Positions 63,317 to 64,000 of a stretch of DNA of 64,000 nt are shown piece by piece. Positions within the stretch are counted from its first letter, which is position 1; every line of letters starts with the position of its first letter. Both the position numbers and the translations under genes were made by a program. Origin of the DNA: Corella eumyota (taxonomy: Eukaryota > Chordata > Ascidiacea > Phlebobranchia > Corellidae); contig OY720098.1 of the NCBI GenBank assembly GCA_963082875.1, positions 3,286,001-3,350,000 of the forward strand, written 5' to 3'. The notes beneath the pieces were generated by a model, which was not told the DNA's origin, searched no databases, and worked only from the letters and a program-made list of their open reading frames with translations.

Positions 63317-64000
63317 ACTTCGAAATCTTATATTTATGGTTGAACAAAATGTGCTTTAAAATTGTTTTAAAATAAAATTTTTAAGGTGAAGAATGTAGAT
63401 ATATTGTTATGTGTTTTTTTTTTTTTTGGTTTTTGATTACAGTTTTACAAAATTAAAATGTTTTCAAAATTAATTCAAAATTTCTAAACTAAAATATGTG
63501 AGAAAAATAAAAATATGGCTTTTTTTTCAAATCAATAAAATTGTTGTTAAAAACTGCCTTTAATTCGTTATAAAAACATTCATTTAAAATTCAATGACAT
63601 TAATTGATTCACGTTATATTAATGCCGACAAAATAGATTTTAGGAAAATACAAAATTGATTTTACGCTTTTGGTTGTCTTATAAATATATTTGACGACCT
63701 AAAAAATAACAGAAGAAATATCATGTAAATCAAAAACTTCGCGAATTTAATAAATTGTTCAGCACTTTTTTATAAATTAATTTATTTAAATAGGCTAACG
63801 CTTTCCATTCAAAACCAAAATACAATCACGTGATCCTAAAAAGCTAATTTTATGAATAATTAAATTTTGGGATAGAAAAATTCAAAAAAATTTTTTTTTT
63901 AAATTTTTTGTGTTATATTGGTATGTCAAAAAATTATTGAAGGTTAACAAAATACAAACGTAAAGTTTTAAGGTAACGACATTTAATAAAAAATCTCTAA
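63317..64000. other. 3' flank at the right edge
   Basis: It contains the poly(A) signal AATAAA at 63371-63376 and then AT-rich sequence. No other gene is seen up to the window edge. Confidence 0.5.

Overview
The window is AT-rich animal DNA. Its genes are broken into many short exons by GT-AG introns of about 70-500 bp (one is about 2.9 kb), and the genes sit close together. The gene set includes a TNFAIP8-like gene, an ANTP-class homeobox gene, FAM98, a CAP protein, CNPPD1, GAPDH, U6 snRNA, a PARP14-like enzyme and puromycin-sensitive aminopeptidase. Together with the compact AT-rich layout this fits an invertebrate deuterostome, most likely a tunicate-like chordate. The species cannot be fixed from the sequence alone.

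Layout. 1-4.4 kb: a ladder of repeated exon-like cassettes, each with its own splice sites, with a 29-bp minisatellite inside one large exon. 4.9-8.4 kb: gene-free DNA holding a string of consecutive small hairpins and several short repeats. 8.5-11.0 kb: TNFAIP8-like gene (+) with a TATA box and a kappaB-like palindrome in its promoter. 14.7-20.0 kb: four-exon homeobox gene (-) with a long first intron. 20-26.7 kb: a long stretch without recognisable genes and with candidate regulatory islands. 26.8-41.3 kb: a dense cluster of FAM98 (+), CAP protein (-), CNPPD1 (+), intronless GAPDH (-), U6 snRNA (+) and an MRH-type membrane receptor (-). 42.2-45.2 kb: a 3-kb DNA transposon with inverted ends, a small multi-exon gene, a nested MITE-like element and a 175-bp tandem duplication of its right end. 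45.6-50.3 kb: PARP14-like ADP-ribosyltransferase (+). 51.4-60.4 kb: puromycin-sensitive aminopeptidase (+, 21 coding exons), with four tRNA-derived SINE copies in and just upstream of it and a minisatellite-bearing inverted-repeat element in a late intron. 62.0-63.3 kb: small single-pass membrane protein with a Cys cluster and a PPxY motif (+).

The genes do not form one pathway. They are a housekeeping and signalling mix: tRNA-ligase/arginine-methylation associated RNA binding (FAM98), glycolysis (GAPDH), splicing (U6), lysosomal/Golgi sorting (MRH protein), innate immune or stress ADP-ribosylation (PARP14-like, TNFAIP8-like) and peptide turnover (NPEPPS). Exon junctions were set by hand from splice consensus and reading-frame continuity. 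Every multi-exon host gene reported as complete closes in frame from ATG to stop with the coordinates given. The least explained parts are the cassette array at 1-4.4 kb, the hairpin string at 5.7 kb, and the H-Y-Q catalytic triad with truncated second macrodomain in the PARP gene.
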